From: a virus
Virus record (IMG/VR): IMGVR_UViG_3300031140_000028
Coordinates: 1-28,864 of that record
DNA: 28,864 nt
Direction: 5' to 3' (one strand)
In this document: positions 1 to 9,381 of the stretch, piece by piece
How positions within the stretch are numbered: position 1 is the first letter of the stretch
Layout of the letters: each line of letters begins with the position of its first letter
Translations under genes and position numbers: made by a program
The notes under the pieces: model-generated
Database searches by the model: none
What the model saw: only the letters and a program-made list of their open reading frames with translations
Told to the model about the DNA's origin: nothing

Positions 1-1
1 G

Positions 2-3000
2 CAATTCTCTTTTAACACGGGTATATTATTTGAAAACAACTCTTTAAATGATACAAAAACAAGTATACTAAATGCATGGGCATTATTACCTGATTTAAAC
101 AAGTACCTAGATTTAACAGTAGACGATGCAACGAAATCATTTGTTATAACTGAAAGTCAAACAAACTTAGGAGATTTAAATATGTATATCTCAAGTGCAA
201 TAAGTTCTATTATAAGAGTTGATCAAATACAATCAAACATTAAAATTCAAAATAGAACGTATGTTGCTTCATATGCATTAGACAAGGGAACGTATCAAGG
301 TAATTTATTTTCTAATCAAGGTAGTGTCAGCGATATTACATTGGCGTTGGCTTCAGCAATACACATGGATGATAGCGAATTAGATGCAGTTAATTCTGGC
401 CAAAATATTTATATTAAAACAAAAATACCAGGTTATAGATTATTACAACATACTGTTTTAGTTAATAAATCAAATGTTGTGGATTTCATAAGAGTTGGTA
501 ATCACGATACTGGTAATATTTTAAAATTAAGAGAACAATTTAACGGTAATAATACGGTACTTTCTAATTGGTCTGCACATTATTTAAATGGTGGTAATTC
601 TACATCTAAATCAGTATATGTTGATAACACAACGGTTAGTGAAATATCGATCGGAGATTATTTAGAAACAAGACATAAGGGAAAATACAATAAGGTATTA
701 GATATAGTGGAAGATGTTAGATCTTTTGATTCTACCAAATCTAAATTAATATTGGAATCAAAATCAGATTCTGAAAGCGGAGAAGCAAGAGTATTTAATC
801 AAGATGTTGTTAGGATAGGATTATTTTCTGCGTATGACGTATACGACATGAACTTTGATTTTTATGATACATCTAATTCTGATTTAAAAGAACTTAGTTT
901 AGAAACCACAAGTAATATAGCGTACGCACCGTATGATCATGCAATACAGAACATTGAGGAACACCTTGATATGCCTGGATCGGAATTATCAGCGAATAAT
1001 ATATTTAACGATAATTATAACATGGCGCCTATAAATTACTTTTCGAATCTTTCTGGAATTTTAACAGAGGAATCTGTATATGAGGAATCTACTGAAATTA
1101 TCACGAGTGAATTTGATAGATTAAAAGAAAATCAATTAAAGGAATTTGCTATTAATTCTAGAATAGTACCCAATATTAATAAATGGGTTTTAAAAGATTC
1201 ATTAACAGTTAGAGATCAACCTTATTATTTAAATACAAACGAAGCTTTTGGTAGAACTAATTTTTCACCAGATTTAACAGCAACCGGTCGTAGTAAGGAT
1301 GATATGACACATGAATGGTTTTATATGGACAAAAAACCAAAGTATTTAAAATACGACAATTTAAACGACACTTTCTCTTATGTTAATTTCATGGAAGACT
1401 TTGATTTAACTGCTAACTTATTTAAAAGTACTAATAATGATTACTTTGACAAGTTCATGATCACTGAAGGTTTTGAGAAAAACTTAAGTGAAGCAGATAC
1501 ATCAAGTATATCTACATTGTTTGGAGAATATGACAGCGGTTATTTAAATACTGAAGATATTAATAATACATTCTTCAAAACTAATTTAAAAAAGAAATAC
1601 ACCACAATTGACGGCGGAGCTAGCGGATCTTTTGCTAGTACTATTTTTAAAGGTTTGAAAGTTGTATTAAAAAACAGGAAAGAATTTATTAATAAGACTG
1701 CTGTAGATTTTGTAAAAAACAGTGAATTTAACGGATACAAATTTAGTATTTTATTAAAAACAAACACAGATAATAATAAAAACGACATAGAATTTGAAGT
1801 TATTCAAAATAAGAAATTCAAATTTGTAATATTCTTTATTAATCTAAACTTAAGTGATTATTGGATAGATGGTAATATGAATAGAAAATTATTATATGAA
1901 TTAAATCATAAAATTATATATGATCAAACAATTGGCGATTATGTATATGCAAATACAGCAATTGACGGAGCATTGAAGTGGAACACTGCTGATTTAACTG
2001 GAGGTTCACCTTATACAATCGAAGGTATTAATAACTTTGATGGATCTATTCCTGATTTCAACAATCAAATACTCAGAGGTGAAAATGGCTTATACGGAGA
2101 CATATTAATGGATATTTACCCTAATGAGTCTGGTAATAAAATGTACAAAATTTCAATAGCATCTATTGAAAGCGATAATGTGATTACTATTAGAAATAGA
2201 CCAGTGAATGTTATTGATGATACTGACTTCTTAGATATCTCTTATTTACCTAATTTATTACAAAGTAATATTAAATATTATTATGTAGGTGGTGGAATTG
2301 ACATATACAAAAACGTACTGGAAAAACTTTCTATTAATGAGGTTGCAGACATAATTAACAAAGATGATGACCGTATTACATATACATCAATAGAAGAGGA
2401 CGGTACAGTAAATAATAACAGATTTACGATCAACTTTGAGGATGGAAATGAAATAATCAAACAAGCTACTCTTTCAATAGAAGAAGATAACAATAAACCG
2501 AAAAGCCATAAATTATCCAAGGGTATTATTGGATATGATTTGGTTTCATCAAAAGATACTTCATATTATCCATTTTTAATAAGACACAATGGATCATATA
2601 CTGTTGATTTTAAACCAGTAATTACATTTACTGATATGTACACTCATTTCAAATCTAATAGAATTCAAGCGAGCGCAGATAACAGGGAAATGGGATTAGA
2701 GTCTAAACTTTACAAACATTCATTGTCTGACAGTTATGAATTAACTACTGCTAAATCATATTATGAAAGATATAATAGATGTGGAACTACGTTTAATTTA
2801 GGATTTATACAGGACGGTGGCTTACATGATAAGAATTGGGGTGTTATTAAAAACCATTTCTATCATAAGGTAAATGAAATAAACCCAAGTGGTGTAACCA
2901 AATTATCTGAATCTTCTGATAAACTTCCATTGTATCCAGCAATTGATGAAATTGCAATTGCTAAAAAAGATATTAACGTGTTTAGATCTTCATGGGATTC

Positions 3001-3619
3001 TGGATATTATACTAGATCATTTCCTGGTGGAAAATCAGAAAGTGTTCCGGGAACGCTAGACAATACTGAAGAAAGATCATACTTTGCTTCAACATTAATG
3101 AAAATTAAAAATGAATATAGTATTGTATCGTTTACATATGAAATTGTAGAGGATTATGAAGAATTGAATTATATCATGAAGAATTCGATAAACAAATCAG
3201 AGGTTTTGTTATTTGAAGACGATAAACAAATTACGGCAGATTTTTATATCACAGATGCTACTATTAGGTTATTAAAGGAAGACGGTGTATTAGCTAGAAT
3301 TCAGAAACACGTTAACGCAGAAAATTCAGCAGGTGATAAAACTACGCTTTCTGATGATGCTGACTTTTATATAAATAAAAATATTATTGAACAATTTGTA
3401 GTGAATTCTATATCTTTATATACAAGGAGTTTTAAAGGAGCTGCATCTAGCATAGTAGATGTAACTGACATTGAGTCATTAAGTGATGGTGAATATACAC
3501 CAGACAATAATTTCATATATAAATCACACAGGCAAAAGCCTATGAATTTTAGATTGATATATAATAAAAGATTAGGGTATTCTTACGACATTAAACCTAT
3601 GATAAAAATAAAGTCTTAA
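2..3619 (+). CDS. Large virion structural protein (5' end outside window)
   Basis: The frame is open without a stop from position 2, so the ATG at 182 is probably internal and the gene enters from the left edge. At least 1205 residues are visible. I see no signal peptide, membrane segment or catalytic motif. The protein is rich in Asn, Asp, Ser, Thr and Tyr with many short beta-type stretches, as is common in large tail or baseplate proteins. The stop is followed after one base by the start of the collagen-like fibre gene, so the two are probably co-transcribed. In T4 the large baseplate-wedge genes (6, 7, 8) precede fibre and collar genes, so a baseplate or tail role is likely, but this is inferred from size and position. 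I do not recognise the family. Confidence 0.6.
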   Translation, partial: QFSFNTGILFENNSLNDTKTSILNAWALLPDLNKYLDLTVDDATKSFVITESQTNLGDLNMYISSAISSIIRVDQIQSNIKIQNRTYVASYALDKGTYQGNLFSNQGSVSDITLALASAIHMDDSELDAVNSGQNIYIKTKIPGYRLLQHTVLVNKSNVVDFIRVGNHDTGNILKLREQFNGNNTVLSNWSAHYLNGGNSTSKSVYVDNTTVSEISIGDYLETRHKGKYNKVLDIVEDVRSFDSTKSKLILESKSDSESGEARVFNQDVVRIGLFSAYDVYDMNFDFYDTSNSDLKELSLETTSNIAYAPYDHAIQNIEEHLDMPGSELSANNIFNDNYNMAPINYFSNLSGILTEESVYEESTEIITSEFDRLKENQLKEFAINSRIVPNINKWVLKDSLTVRDQPYYLNTNEAFGRTNFSPDLTATGRSKDDMTHEWFYMDKKPKYLKYDNLNDTFSYVNFMEDFDLTANLFKSTNNDYFDKFMITEGFEKNLSEADTSSISTLFGEYDSGYLNTEDINNTFFKTNLKKKYTTIDGGASGSFASTIFKGLKVVLKNRKEFINKTAVDFVKNSEFNGYKFSILLKTNTDNNKNDIEFEVIQNKKFKFVIFFINLNLSDYWIDGNMNRKLLYELNHKIIYDQTIGDYVYANTAIDGALKWNTADLTGGSPYTIEGINNFDGSIPDFNNQILRGENGLYGDILMDIYPNESGNKMYKISIASIESDNVITIRNRPVNVIDDTDFLDISYLPNLLQSNIKYYYVGGGIDIYKNVLEKLSINEVADIINKDDDRITYTSIEEDGTVNNNRFTINFEDGNEIIKQATLSIEEDNNKPKSHKLSKGIIGYDLVSSKDTSYYPFLIRHNGSYTVDFKPVITFTDMYTHFKSNRIQASADNREMGLESKLYKHSLSDSYELTTAKSYYERYNRCGTTFNLGFIQDGGLHDKNWGVIKNHFYHKVNEINPSGVTKLSESSDKLPLYPAIDEIAIAKKDINVFRSSWDSGYYTRSFPGGKSESVPGTLDNTEERSYFASTLMKIKNEYSIVSFTYEIVEDYEELNYIMKNSINKSEVLLFEDDKQITADFYITDATIRLLKEDGVLARIQKHVNAENSAGDKTTLSDDADFYINKNIIEQFVVNSISLYTRSFKGAASSIVDVTDIESLSDGEYTPDNNFIYKSHRQKPMNFRLIYNKRLGYSYDIKPMIKIKS

Positions 3620-3620
3620 A

Positions 3621-5279
3621 ATGGCAATTAACATTCAAGAGATATTACACCCAAGCGATTCTGACTCTATAAAGTTCGGGAAAATCAATTATAACTTTGA
3701 CCAAATTTTAGCAAATGGCGGTGGACCAATGGGGCCAATCGGTCAAACGGGAGATCAAGGTTTACCAGGTACAACTGGACAAAAAGGAGATCAAGGAGAA
3801 AAAGGAGATCAAGGAGATCAAGGTGTTGCTGGATTAACAGATACGCCGTGGTATAGAGTTGAGGTAAATGCTGGCAATGGTAGTACAAACACTGTTTCTA
3901 TTTTAAAACCAAAGAGAAGTAGCGATAATAATTTACCTATAATATGGTTAGGAGATCCTGCATTTACAGAGAGTGTAAATGACGGTGATACGTTAACTAA
4001 TGCTAGATTGACTATAGCTATAGACAATATATATGAAAACTATATTAAATTACAACATGTCAATTTAGGTGTTATTAGTAGCTTAGTGATAACAAGCACT
4101 GAAGTTTCTGGTTTTTCTAAATTTAATTTGAAAAAGGATTATGGAAGTTCTAATGTAGAATTTGCAATCACAACAGATAAAATTACGTTCACATCAGATA
4201 CTGCACCATTAACAATGACAGGTCACGGCGTTGGTTTAAAATCAATAAATAATCAAAACATTACACTTGAAACAACAGGTTCTGGTATATTAGATGTTGA
4301 TATAGATGCAGAATTTAAAGGTTATTTAAGACTACCGTATGGAACAACAATACAGAGGCCGGCGATTTCGAAAGTTGGGATGATTAGATTTAATCACACA
4401 TTAGATATAGTTGAAGCATATTATTATAATTCAAATTCACCCGAATGGAGAGAATTATGTACTGAATGCGGGACAGCTGTTAATGATAGTATAAATATTA
4501 TAGGTGGTAACATTAATGCAAATGCTGATGGAACGCCTATAACAACTGCAACACCAACACCTACTGTAACTGCAACACCGACTGCAACACCAACTAGTAG
4601 TGGAGGCGGAGGAACAGGTTCTGACGCGGTCACAGTGACTGCAACACCAACACCGACTGCAACACCAACATTATCAGTAACTGTAAATGTGACAAAAAAT
4701 AATCCAACTGCGGTACCGACTGCAACACCGACTGCAACACCGACTGTTAGCACAGGTGGAGGGGGAGGAGGATGTCACTTGGCAGGTGAATTAATAACAT
4801 TAGCAAACGGGCAAACTAAATTGATCGAGGAATTAATAGTAGGTGATTCATTATTATCATTAAACATAAATGGACTCGGTGTTGATGAATCTGATTTATT
4901 GGAATTCAATACACCATTTGTTGATTACATAGACGAATATACAACAGCATCTGTTGTAAACATAAAGGTAGATACTTACACTTCATATTATAACATTAAC
5001 AATGATGCACTTAAGATTACATACGAACACCCTGTTTTAGTTAAGACAGTTGCAAATGAAGTTAGATTTAAAATAACTAAAGATGTTGCAGTTGGTGATA
5101 AAATGTTGAATGAAAATAACGAATGGATTGATGTTACAAGTATTGTAAAAGTGACACCAACTGAATCGTTTGTTACTTATTCATTAGATATTGAAGATTA
5201 TGATGTATATTTCGCAAACGGATATTTAGTGCACAATTTAGTATTTGCAAAAGAGGAGGAATTTAGTAACCCCCTATAA
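3621..5279 (+). CDS. Collagen-like tail-fibre protein with C-terminal Hint (intein-like) domain
   Basis: The 552-aa protein has four visible parts. Residues 1-34 form a conserved-looking head (contains IKFGKINYNFDQIL). Residues 35-73 are about 13 collagen-type G-x-y triplets. A beta-rich body runs to about residue 300. Residues 305-384 are Thr/Pro repeats (TATPTATP) broken by Gly-rich linkers, ending in a run of six Gly. From Cys385 a Hint domain begins: CHLAGELITLANG as block A, T467-x-x-H470 (TYEHP) as block B, and FANGYLVHN ending at Asn539 as block G. The domain is about 155 aa with no room for a homing endonuclease. Residue +1 is Leu, not Ser/Thr/Cys, so full splicing is doubtful and self-cleavage, as in bacterial intein-like domains, is more likely. 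It is probably a tail or baseplate fibre. The stop overlaps a TATAAATA sequence. Confidence 0.8.
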   Translation: MAINIQEILHPSDSDSIKFGKINYNFDQILANGGGPMGPIGQTGDQGLPGTTGQKGDQGEKGDQGDQGVAGLTDTPWYRVEVNAGNGSTNTVSILKPKRSSDNNLPIIWLGDPAFTESVNDGDTLTNARLTIAIDNIYENYIKLQHVNLGVISSLVITSTEVSGFSKFNLKKDYGSSNVEFAITTDKITFTSDTAPLTMTGHGVGLKSINNQNITLETTGSGILDVDIDAEFKGYLRLPYGTTIQRPAISKVGMIRFNHTLDIVEAYYYNSNSPEWRELCTECGTAVNDSINIIGGNINANADGTPITTATPTPTVTATPTATPTSSGGGGTGSDAVTVTATPTPTATPTLSVTVNVTKNNPTAVPTATPTATPTVSTGGGGGGCHLAGELITLANGQTKLIEELIVGDSLLSLNINGLGVDESDLLEFNTPFVDYIDEYTTASVVNIKVDTYTSYYNINNDALKITYEHPVLVKTVANEVRFKITKDVAVGDKMLNENNEWIDVTSIVKVTPTESFVTYSLDIEDYDVYFANGYLVHNLVFAKEEEFSNPL

Positions 5280-5282
5280 ATA
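5275..5282 (+). promoter_or_regulatory. Candidate T4-type late promoter (TATAAATA)
   Basis: An exact TATAAATA lies across the stop codon of the fibre gene, 49 bases before the ATG at 5332. This is the T4 late-promoter consensus. The same octamer also occurs inside genes here (for example near 3368, 4492 and 13182), so with this base composition the match is weak evidence. Confidence 0.25.
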
Positions 5283-5331
5283 TTCTTAGATAAAAGAAGA
5301 CGAATATATATAATATAAAAAAGAAATAACG

Positions 5332-5904
5332 ATGAGCGCAACTAATCAATATACGAGAACAGTAAATATTACTCCAATAGGAACGTCATACACATGGAAT
5401 CAGACTTCTATGCCTGTGTGGATTACGGTTACACAACTCGGTGCAACTGCAAACAACGAATGGCGGATTGAATTAGGAGTTAATACTGGTATTGCAAGGA
5501 CTGCTACTCTTACTGTAACTCATGATAACGGCACTACTACTGATGCAATAACAGTATCGCAAGCTGCTGGTACAGGAATTACTGCAACACCAACTGCAAC
5601 GCCAACTGCAACGCCAACTGCAACGCCAACTGCAACACCAACTGCAACACCAACAACTAGTGGAGGTGGAGGAACTGGTTCTGGAGCAACACCAACACCG
5701 ACTGCAACACCATCACAATCAATTATTGCGACGTTTGCAACACCAACACCGACTGCAACACCATCACAATCAATTATTGCGACGTTTGCAACACCAACAC
5801 CGACTGCAACACCATCACAATCAATTATTGCGACGTTTGCAACACCAACACCGACTGCAACACCAACAACTAGTGGAGGTGGAGGAACTGGTTCTACACC
5901 ATAA
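5332..5904 (+). CDS. BACON-like domain protein with Thr/Pro tandem-repeat tail
   Basis: The 190-aa protein has an N-terminal domain of about 85 residues with an Ig-like beta pattern ending ARTATLTVTHDNGTTTDAI and then TVSQAAG. This is the signature of BACON domains, which in Bacteroidetes are often attached to carbohydrate-active or surface proteins. The rest (86-190) is low-complexity: six TATP units, a SGGGGTGS linker, three perfect copies of a 17-aa unit containing PSQSIIATF, and a second SGGGGTGS linker just before the stop. The same Thr/Pro and SGGGG linkers occur in the preceding fibre gene, so the two share sequence and probably a virion location. It may be a host-binding or decoration protein. 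The repeats may be O-glycosylated; this is inference. It has no SD sequence, only an A-rich leader. Confidence 0.7.
   Translation: MSATNQYTRTVNITPIGTSYTWNQTSMPVWITVTQLGATANNEWRIELGVNTGIARTATLTVTHDNGTTTDAITVSQAAGTGITATPTATPTATPTATPTATPTATPTTSGGGGTGSGATPTPTATPSQSIIATFATPTPTATPSQSIIATFATPTPTATPSQSIIATFATPTPTATPTTSGGGGTGSTP
5581..5652 (+). repeat. 12-bp tandem repeat, six copies (TATP-coding)
   Basis: Six head-to-tail copies of ACTGCAACRCCA, varying only at the ninth base. They keep the reading frame (unit TATP), so copy-number change would lengthen or shorten the linker without a frameshift. Confidence 0.9.
5686..5865 (+). repeat. 51-bp tandem repeat, three perfect copies plus a partial
   Basis: Copies begin at 5686, 5737 and 5788 and are identical by eye; a fourth copy starting at 5839 keeps only its first 27 bases. 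Each codes for 17 residues. Identity at third codon positions indicates very recent expansion by recombination or slippage. Spacing is zero and the unit is coding, so it is not a CRISPR array. Confidence 0.95.
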
Positions 5905-5926
5905 TAAACGATGAATATATAATAAT

Positions 5927-6730
5927 ATGAATAAATTAAAAAATATATTTGCTAATAAAAACACTGTTATATTCATAGCAATTGCTTTATTTGCTTTACT
6001 GTTTCTTAGACAATGTAATCAAACTGAAAATCTTAAAAGAGAAGTAGAGATTGCTAAAGAAGATTCTAATAGAAATTTCAATAATTATTTAGCATCAAAG
6101 GATACTATCAGAACAATGACTTCCAGTAATGGCAGTTTAGTCTCTGAGATTAGAAGCTATGAACTTGATTTAAGTGATTTAAAAGATGATCAATCTATAT
6201 TAATAAAGAAATATAAGAATGCATTAAATATAAATAAAGATTTAAATAAAGTAAATTCATTATTATCTGCAAACATTGATATTAAAGATAGCATAATAGT
6301 AAATACGGTTTCTACAGAGGTAGATTCAGTAACAACTAAATTAACTTTTAATAAGTTTAATGATTTTGGCGATAGTAATTCTAGAGATCTTAAAGGTATT
6401 ATGTTTGTAACAAAGGATTCTACTGGATTTAATTACGGGGATGCAACGTTTGACATAACACATAAAATTAGTTTATTAGCTGCTATTGAAAATATCAACG
6501 GTGCTGATCAATTAAAAATATCAACAAAATATCCTGGATTAACTTTCACAGATATTGAAAACATAAATCTAATAAATACAAAATTGAATAGAAAGCCAGT
6601 TAAGAAAGGTGGATTTGCTATAGGATTTGGTATTGGATATGGAATCAACTTAAACAATAATCAGGTCATAAGTACTGGTCCTTCAATAGGCATTGGATTA
6701 TACTACTCACCAAAATGGTTAAGATTTTAA
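5927..6730 (+). CDS. Membrane-anchored coiled-coil protein, possibly spanin-like
   Basis: The 267-aa protein has a short basic N-terminus (MNKLKNIFANK), one hydrophobic segment at about residues 13-28 (TVIFIAIALFALLFL), then a charged, heptad-like helical region to about residue 125. The C-terminal part is glycine- and aromatic-rich (KKGGFAIGFGIGYGI, later GIGLYYSPKWLRF). This single-pass, N-in topology with an exported coiled coil resembles inner-membrane spanin (Rz-like) proteins and related uncharacterised Bacteroidetes-phage proteins. No partner outer-membrane lipoprotein gene is visible next to it, so a lysis role is a guess. It lies between two structural genes, 22 bases after the BACON-like gene. 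Confidence 0.65.
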   Translation: MNKLKNIFANKNTVIFIAIALFALLFLRQCNQTENLKREVEIAKEDSNRNFNNYLASKDTIRTMTSSNGSLVSEIRSYELDLSDLKDDQSILIKKYKNALNINKDLNKVNSLLSANIDIKDSIIVNTVSTEVDSVTTKLTFNKFNDFGDSNSRDLKGIMFVTKDSTGFNYGDATFDITHKISLLAAIENINGADQLKISTKYPGLTFTDIENINLINTKLNRKPVKKGGFAIGFGIGYGINLNNNQVISTGPSIGIGLYYSPKWLRF

Positions 6731-6744
6731 AATAATATAAAAGA

Positions 6745-8808
6745 ATGGCACAATCATCAAGATATTTCTATTTAGACTCTGATATTTTATTAGAGTTTAT
6801 ATACCACGATCAAAGTAATCCTACCAAATATCAAATTGAAGTAGATGATAACGGTAGTGAAGTAAAATTCCTAGACACTGTCAAAGGAGATCCTTCTAAA
6901 CAACGCCACTTAATTAATGAATTGGGTAGTGCTGTAGTAAATTTTGATGTTACGTCATCTAGCGGATATTTGTCTGTAGAGAACTTTGCTGCTAGAACAC
7001 TTTTATTACAAAACGGTAAAACATATAAGTTTAACTTAAGTCTATTACCAGATCCTTCTGCATTCAATTTATCTGGAGCACTTGGAATTTATTCATATTC
7101 TTCAACTACAAAGATAGGTCAATTTACACCAACACAAAACGGTACTATTGATTATACATATACTGGATTAATAGGTGGTAAAATAATTGTAGACACTAGA
7201 GCTAACCCTCTTTTTGCAAACCCTGATGAAAATACTGGTAATGATATCAACCAAACAATTGGAAGATACCACGCAGTAAAGTCTGATGCTACCGGATCTA
7301 AATATGCTTTATTAGGATATGATTCAACTGGAGATTATGATATGTTTAATTACATTAATAATAATATTGATTGGACCGGTGGAAATGAAACAGATCTTTT
7401 AAATTCACAAACGAATGCAATGGATAATATTAATCATATCAAATATGATAGTATTAGATTACACCTTAGAAGTGGATATAGTTTTGCGGCAAGAGGATAT
7501 GAAGGTTTCTTATTTGAAGTTGCAGCCGCTAGAACATCTGGAGTTAAAAACAATTTAACACAATTAGTATACTTAAATACAAGTAACTACGAATACGCAA
7601 ATCCTAAACCTTTTATTTTAGGTGAAGCACTTTATAGTAAATTCATTGATCTTAAAGTACCTACATTAGTACAACAGAATACTGAATTTAATGATTTATT
7701 TTATGGAACAGGCGTTATAGGTTCTAGTGATCTAAATCCAACTGCTAACTATGAACTTACATTTAAGCTTATAGATTCTTTAGAGACATTTAATGGTTAT
7801 GATTATTTTCAAACAGCTGAAGAAAACAAGTTTACAGTTTCTAGAGAAGATGAATTTCAAGATTTTACAGTGGTTGTAGAAGATGCTGATGATGGTGATT
7901 ACTTTAAAATATACGGAGAAAAGGATGATTCAATTGGAGCATTCGAAGGATATATTCTAAATCAAATACAAACATCATCCGACGATATTATAGCAATGTT
8001 TGATGTAGATGTCTTTGAAACAATAGGTACATCAGAAGTTAAAACATTCCAAACAACTTATACTCAATATGATGATTTCAGTACTCCAATAGTTTTTAGA
8101 CCTGTTATTATTAATAGTAACATAGCATCTAGTTTTTCTATTGATGTTACAATGAGAATATGGAATCAAACTGATAATACACAGATTGTAAAAAGAGCTA
8201 GTTTATCAATTAATCAAGCCGCTAAATATGGTAAGAGATTGAGTAAGCTACGTATTAATTCTCCGAATCAATTAACTGAAGTTTATAATGTATTACCTGC
8301 AATGGCTTCTAATAAAATAGTAGAAGGTATATTTACAGATAATTTACCACAAAGTATTAAGCACATACCAACATTTATTGAAAGACATAACGTAATTGCT
8401 AGTAGTTCTAATATAATGTTTACTACTAATAATACAAACATAACAACACAAAGCGTTGAAGAAATAGATACAAAGCCGTTCGTATCATCTGGTGATTTGA
8501 ATATTGAAATTTCACCATTTGCAAGTTATTATAAATTTGTAATAGCTAAACAAAGAGGTGGAGATATTGAATATGTTTCTTTAACAGGTATAAAGTCTGT
8601 TATAATGACGTTTGCGGATGGGAAACAAAAACTTAAATTTAATAACATATCTAATAAAGATATTGATATGGAAAGAGGTGAAGTACTCTTTCAAATAAAT
8701 GAAGCAAACGCAAATACAATAAGAGGCATGCAGAATAAAACATTCTATATCAGTGTCAATAACGGAATAGATGAGAACATGATCTTGTCTGGTAAATTTA
8801 AAATTTAA
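6745..8808 (+). CDS. Large virion structural protein, unknown role
   Basis: The 687-aa protein has no signal peptide or membrane segment and a beta-rich, Asn/Ser/Thr/Asp-rich composition. The N-terminus (SRYFYLDSDILLEFIYHDQ) and a later block (VTMRIWNQTDNTQIVKRASL, about residues 470-490) look like conserved structural-protein segments seen in marine T4-like phages, but I recall no assigned function. It ends two bases before the tail-tube-like gene, so a tail or baseplate component is likely. The start follows an A-rich leader without SD. The evidence supports a virion protein by context and composition only. Confidence 0.55.
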   Translation: MAQSSRYFYLDSDILLEFIYHDQSNPTKYQIEVDDNGSEVKFLDTVKGDPSKQRHLINELGSAVVNFDVTSSSGYLSVENFAARTLLLQNGKTYKFNLSLLPDPSAFNLSGALGIYSYSSTTKIGQFTPTQNGTIDYTYTGLIGGKIIVDTRANPLFANPDENTGNDINQTIGRYHAVKSDATGSKYALLGYDSTGDYDMFNYINNNIDWTGGNETDLLNSQTNAMDNINHIKYDSIRLHLRSGYSFAARGYEGFLFEVAAARTSGVKNNLTQLVYLNTSNYEYANPKPFILGEALYSKFIDLKVPTLVQQNTEFNDLFYGTGVIGSSDLNPTANYELTFKLIDSLETFNGYDYFQTAEENKFTVSREDEFQDFTVVVEDADDGDYFKIYGEKDDSIGAFEGYILNQIQTSSDDIIAMFDVDVFETIGTSEVKTFQTTYTQYDDFSTPIVFRPVIINSNIASSFSIDVTMRIWNQTDNTQIVKRASLSINQAAKYGKRLSKLRINSPNQLTEVYNVLPAMASNKIVEGIFTDNLPQSIKHIPTFIERHNVIASSSNIMFTTNNTNITTQSVEEIDTKPFVSSGDLNIEISPFASYYKFVIAKQRGGDIEYVSLTGIKSVIMTFADGKQKLKFNNISNKDIDMERGEVLFQINEANANTIRGMQNKTFYISVNNGIDENMILSGKFKI

Positions 8809-8810
8809 AT

Positions 8811-9362
8811 ATGGTTCTTAATAGTAGAAATAACGGTTTTGATTTTAGATTTCCTAGAGGATTTGTACCCAAAGAGGTAGCCGATAAATATAAGAAATAT
8901 CTTAATAAGGTTCCAGGTGGATTATTATCTGAACCCGTTGATTTTGTTAATTATAGTATTCAAGGTATTAATATACCTGGTGTTTCATTTGATCCAATTA
9001 CACAAGAGGATAACGATGGTACTAAAAGACATCATAGAGGTGCAATGCCAATTCAAAATACAATTAACAGAGAATTTACAGTTAGTATGCAACTACTAGA
9101 TGGTTTTATTAATTATTGGATTATGATGGATACTCTATTATATTATTATGCAAGATCAACTAAGCAAGCATATACTGAACCTTTAACTTTAAGAATACTA
9201 GATGCCGAAGGTGCATCAGTAGCATATTTAGAATTTACTGATTGTATTATGAATTCTATAAATGAATTAAGTTTAAACTTTGCAGAAAACGTATCTTCGT
9301 TTAACACATTCGATATTACGTTCTTTTATAATAAATTGAATCTACGTTTAGAAGTAGAATAA
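8811..9362 (+). CDS. Tail-tube-like protein (gp19/gp54-type fold)
   Basis: The 183-aa protein matches the length and layout of T4 tail tube protein gp19 (163 aa) and its tube-initiator relatives. A short N-terminal arm is followed by a strand with the phrase INIPGV, then the central helix region (INREFTVSMQLLDGFINYW), and a C-terminal pattern of strand - SINELSLNF - (N)TFDITFFY resembling gp19's GELQLDWDSNNEIQTFEVTL ending. Such proteins stack as hexamers to form the tail tube. Similarity was judged by eye and is remote; a tube-like baseplate or terminator protein is the main alternative. Confidence 0.5.
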   Translation: MVLNSRNNGFDFRFPRGFVPKEVADKYKKYLNKVPGGLLSEPVDFVNYSIQGINIPGVSFDPITQEDNDGTKRHHRGAMPIQNTINREFTVSMQLLDGFINYWIMMDTLLYYYARSTKQAYTEPLTLRILDAEGASVAYLEFTDCIMNSINELSLNFAENVSSFNTFDITFFYNKLNLRLEVE

Positions 9363-9381
9363 AATATAGGATATATAACAT

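Noticed and set aside
1540-2520. Minus-strand frames opposite the first structural gene
   Set aside because: Low-complexity hydrophobic translations typical of antisense AT-rich coding DNA; all convincing genes are on the + strand.
3366-3375. TATAAATA-like octamers inside genes (also near 4492 and 13182)
   Set aside because: They lie deep within coding sequence with no gene start nearby; chance matches in AT-rich DNA.
3685-4753. Minus-strand open frames opposite the fibre gene (Leu-rich, and Val/Gly/Ala-rich opposite the Thr/Pro repeats)
   Set aside because: They are mirror images of the collagen and TATP repeat DNA; the composition comes from the repeats and there is no start region.
4773-5240. 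Hint domain as an ordinary splicing intein
   Set aside because: The residue after the terminal Asn is Leu, the flanks are a poly-Gly run and a 13-residue tail, and there is no conserved host protein around it; cleavage is more likely than splicing.
5686-5865. Possible CRISPR array
   Set aside because: The units are contiguous without spacers and code in frame for the BACON-like protein tail.
5660-5914. Plus-strand frame rich in His, Gln, Leu and Arg within the BACON-like gene
   Set aside because: It is the shifted frame of the tandem repeats. Repetition keeps it open, and the protein has no sensible domain.
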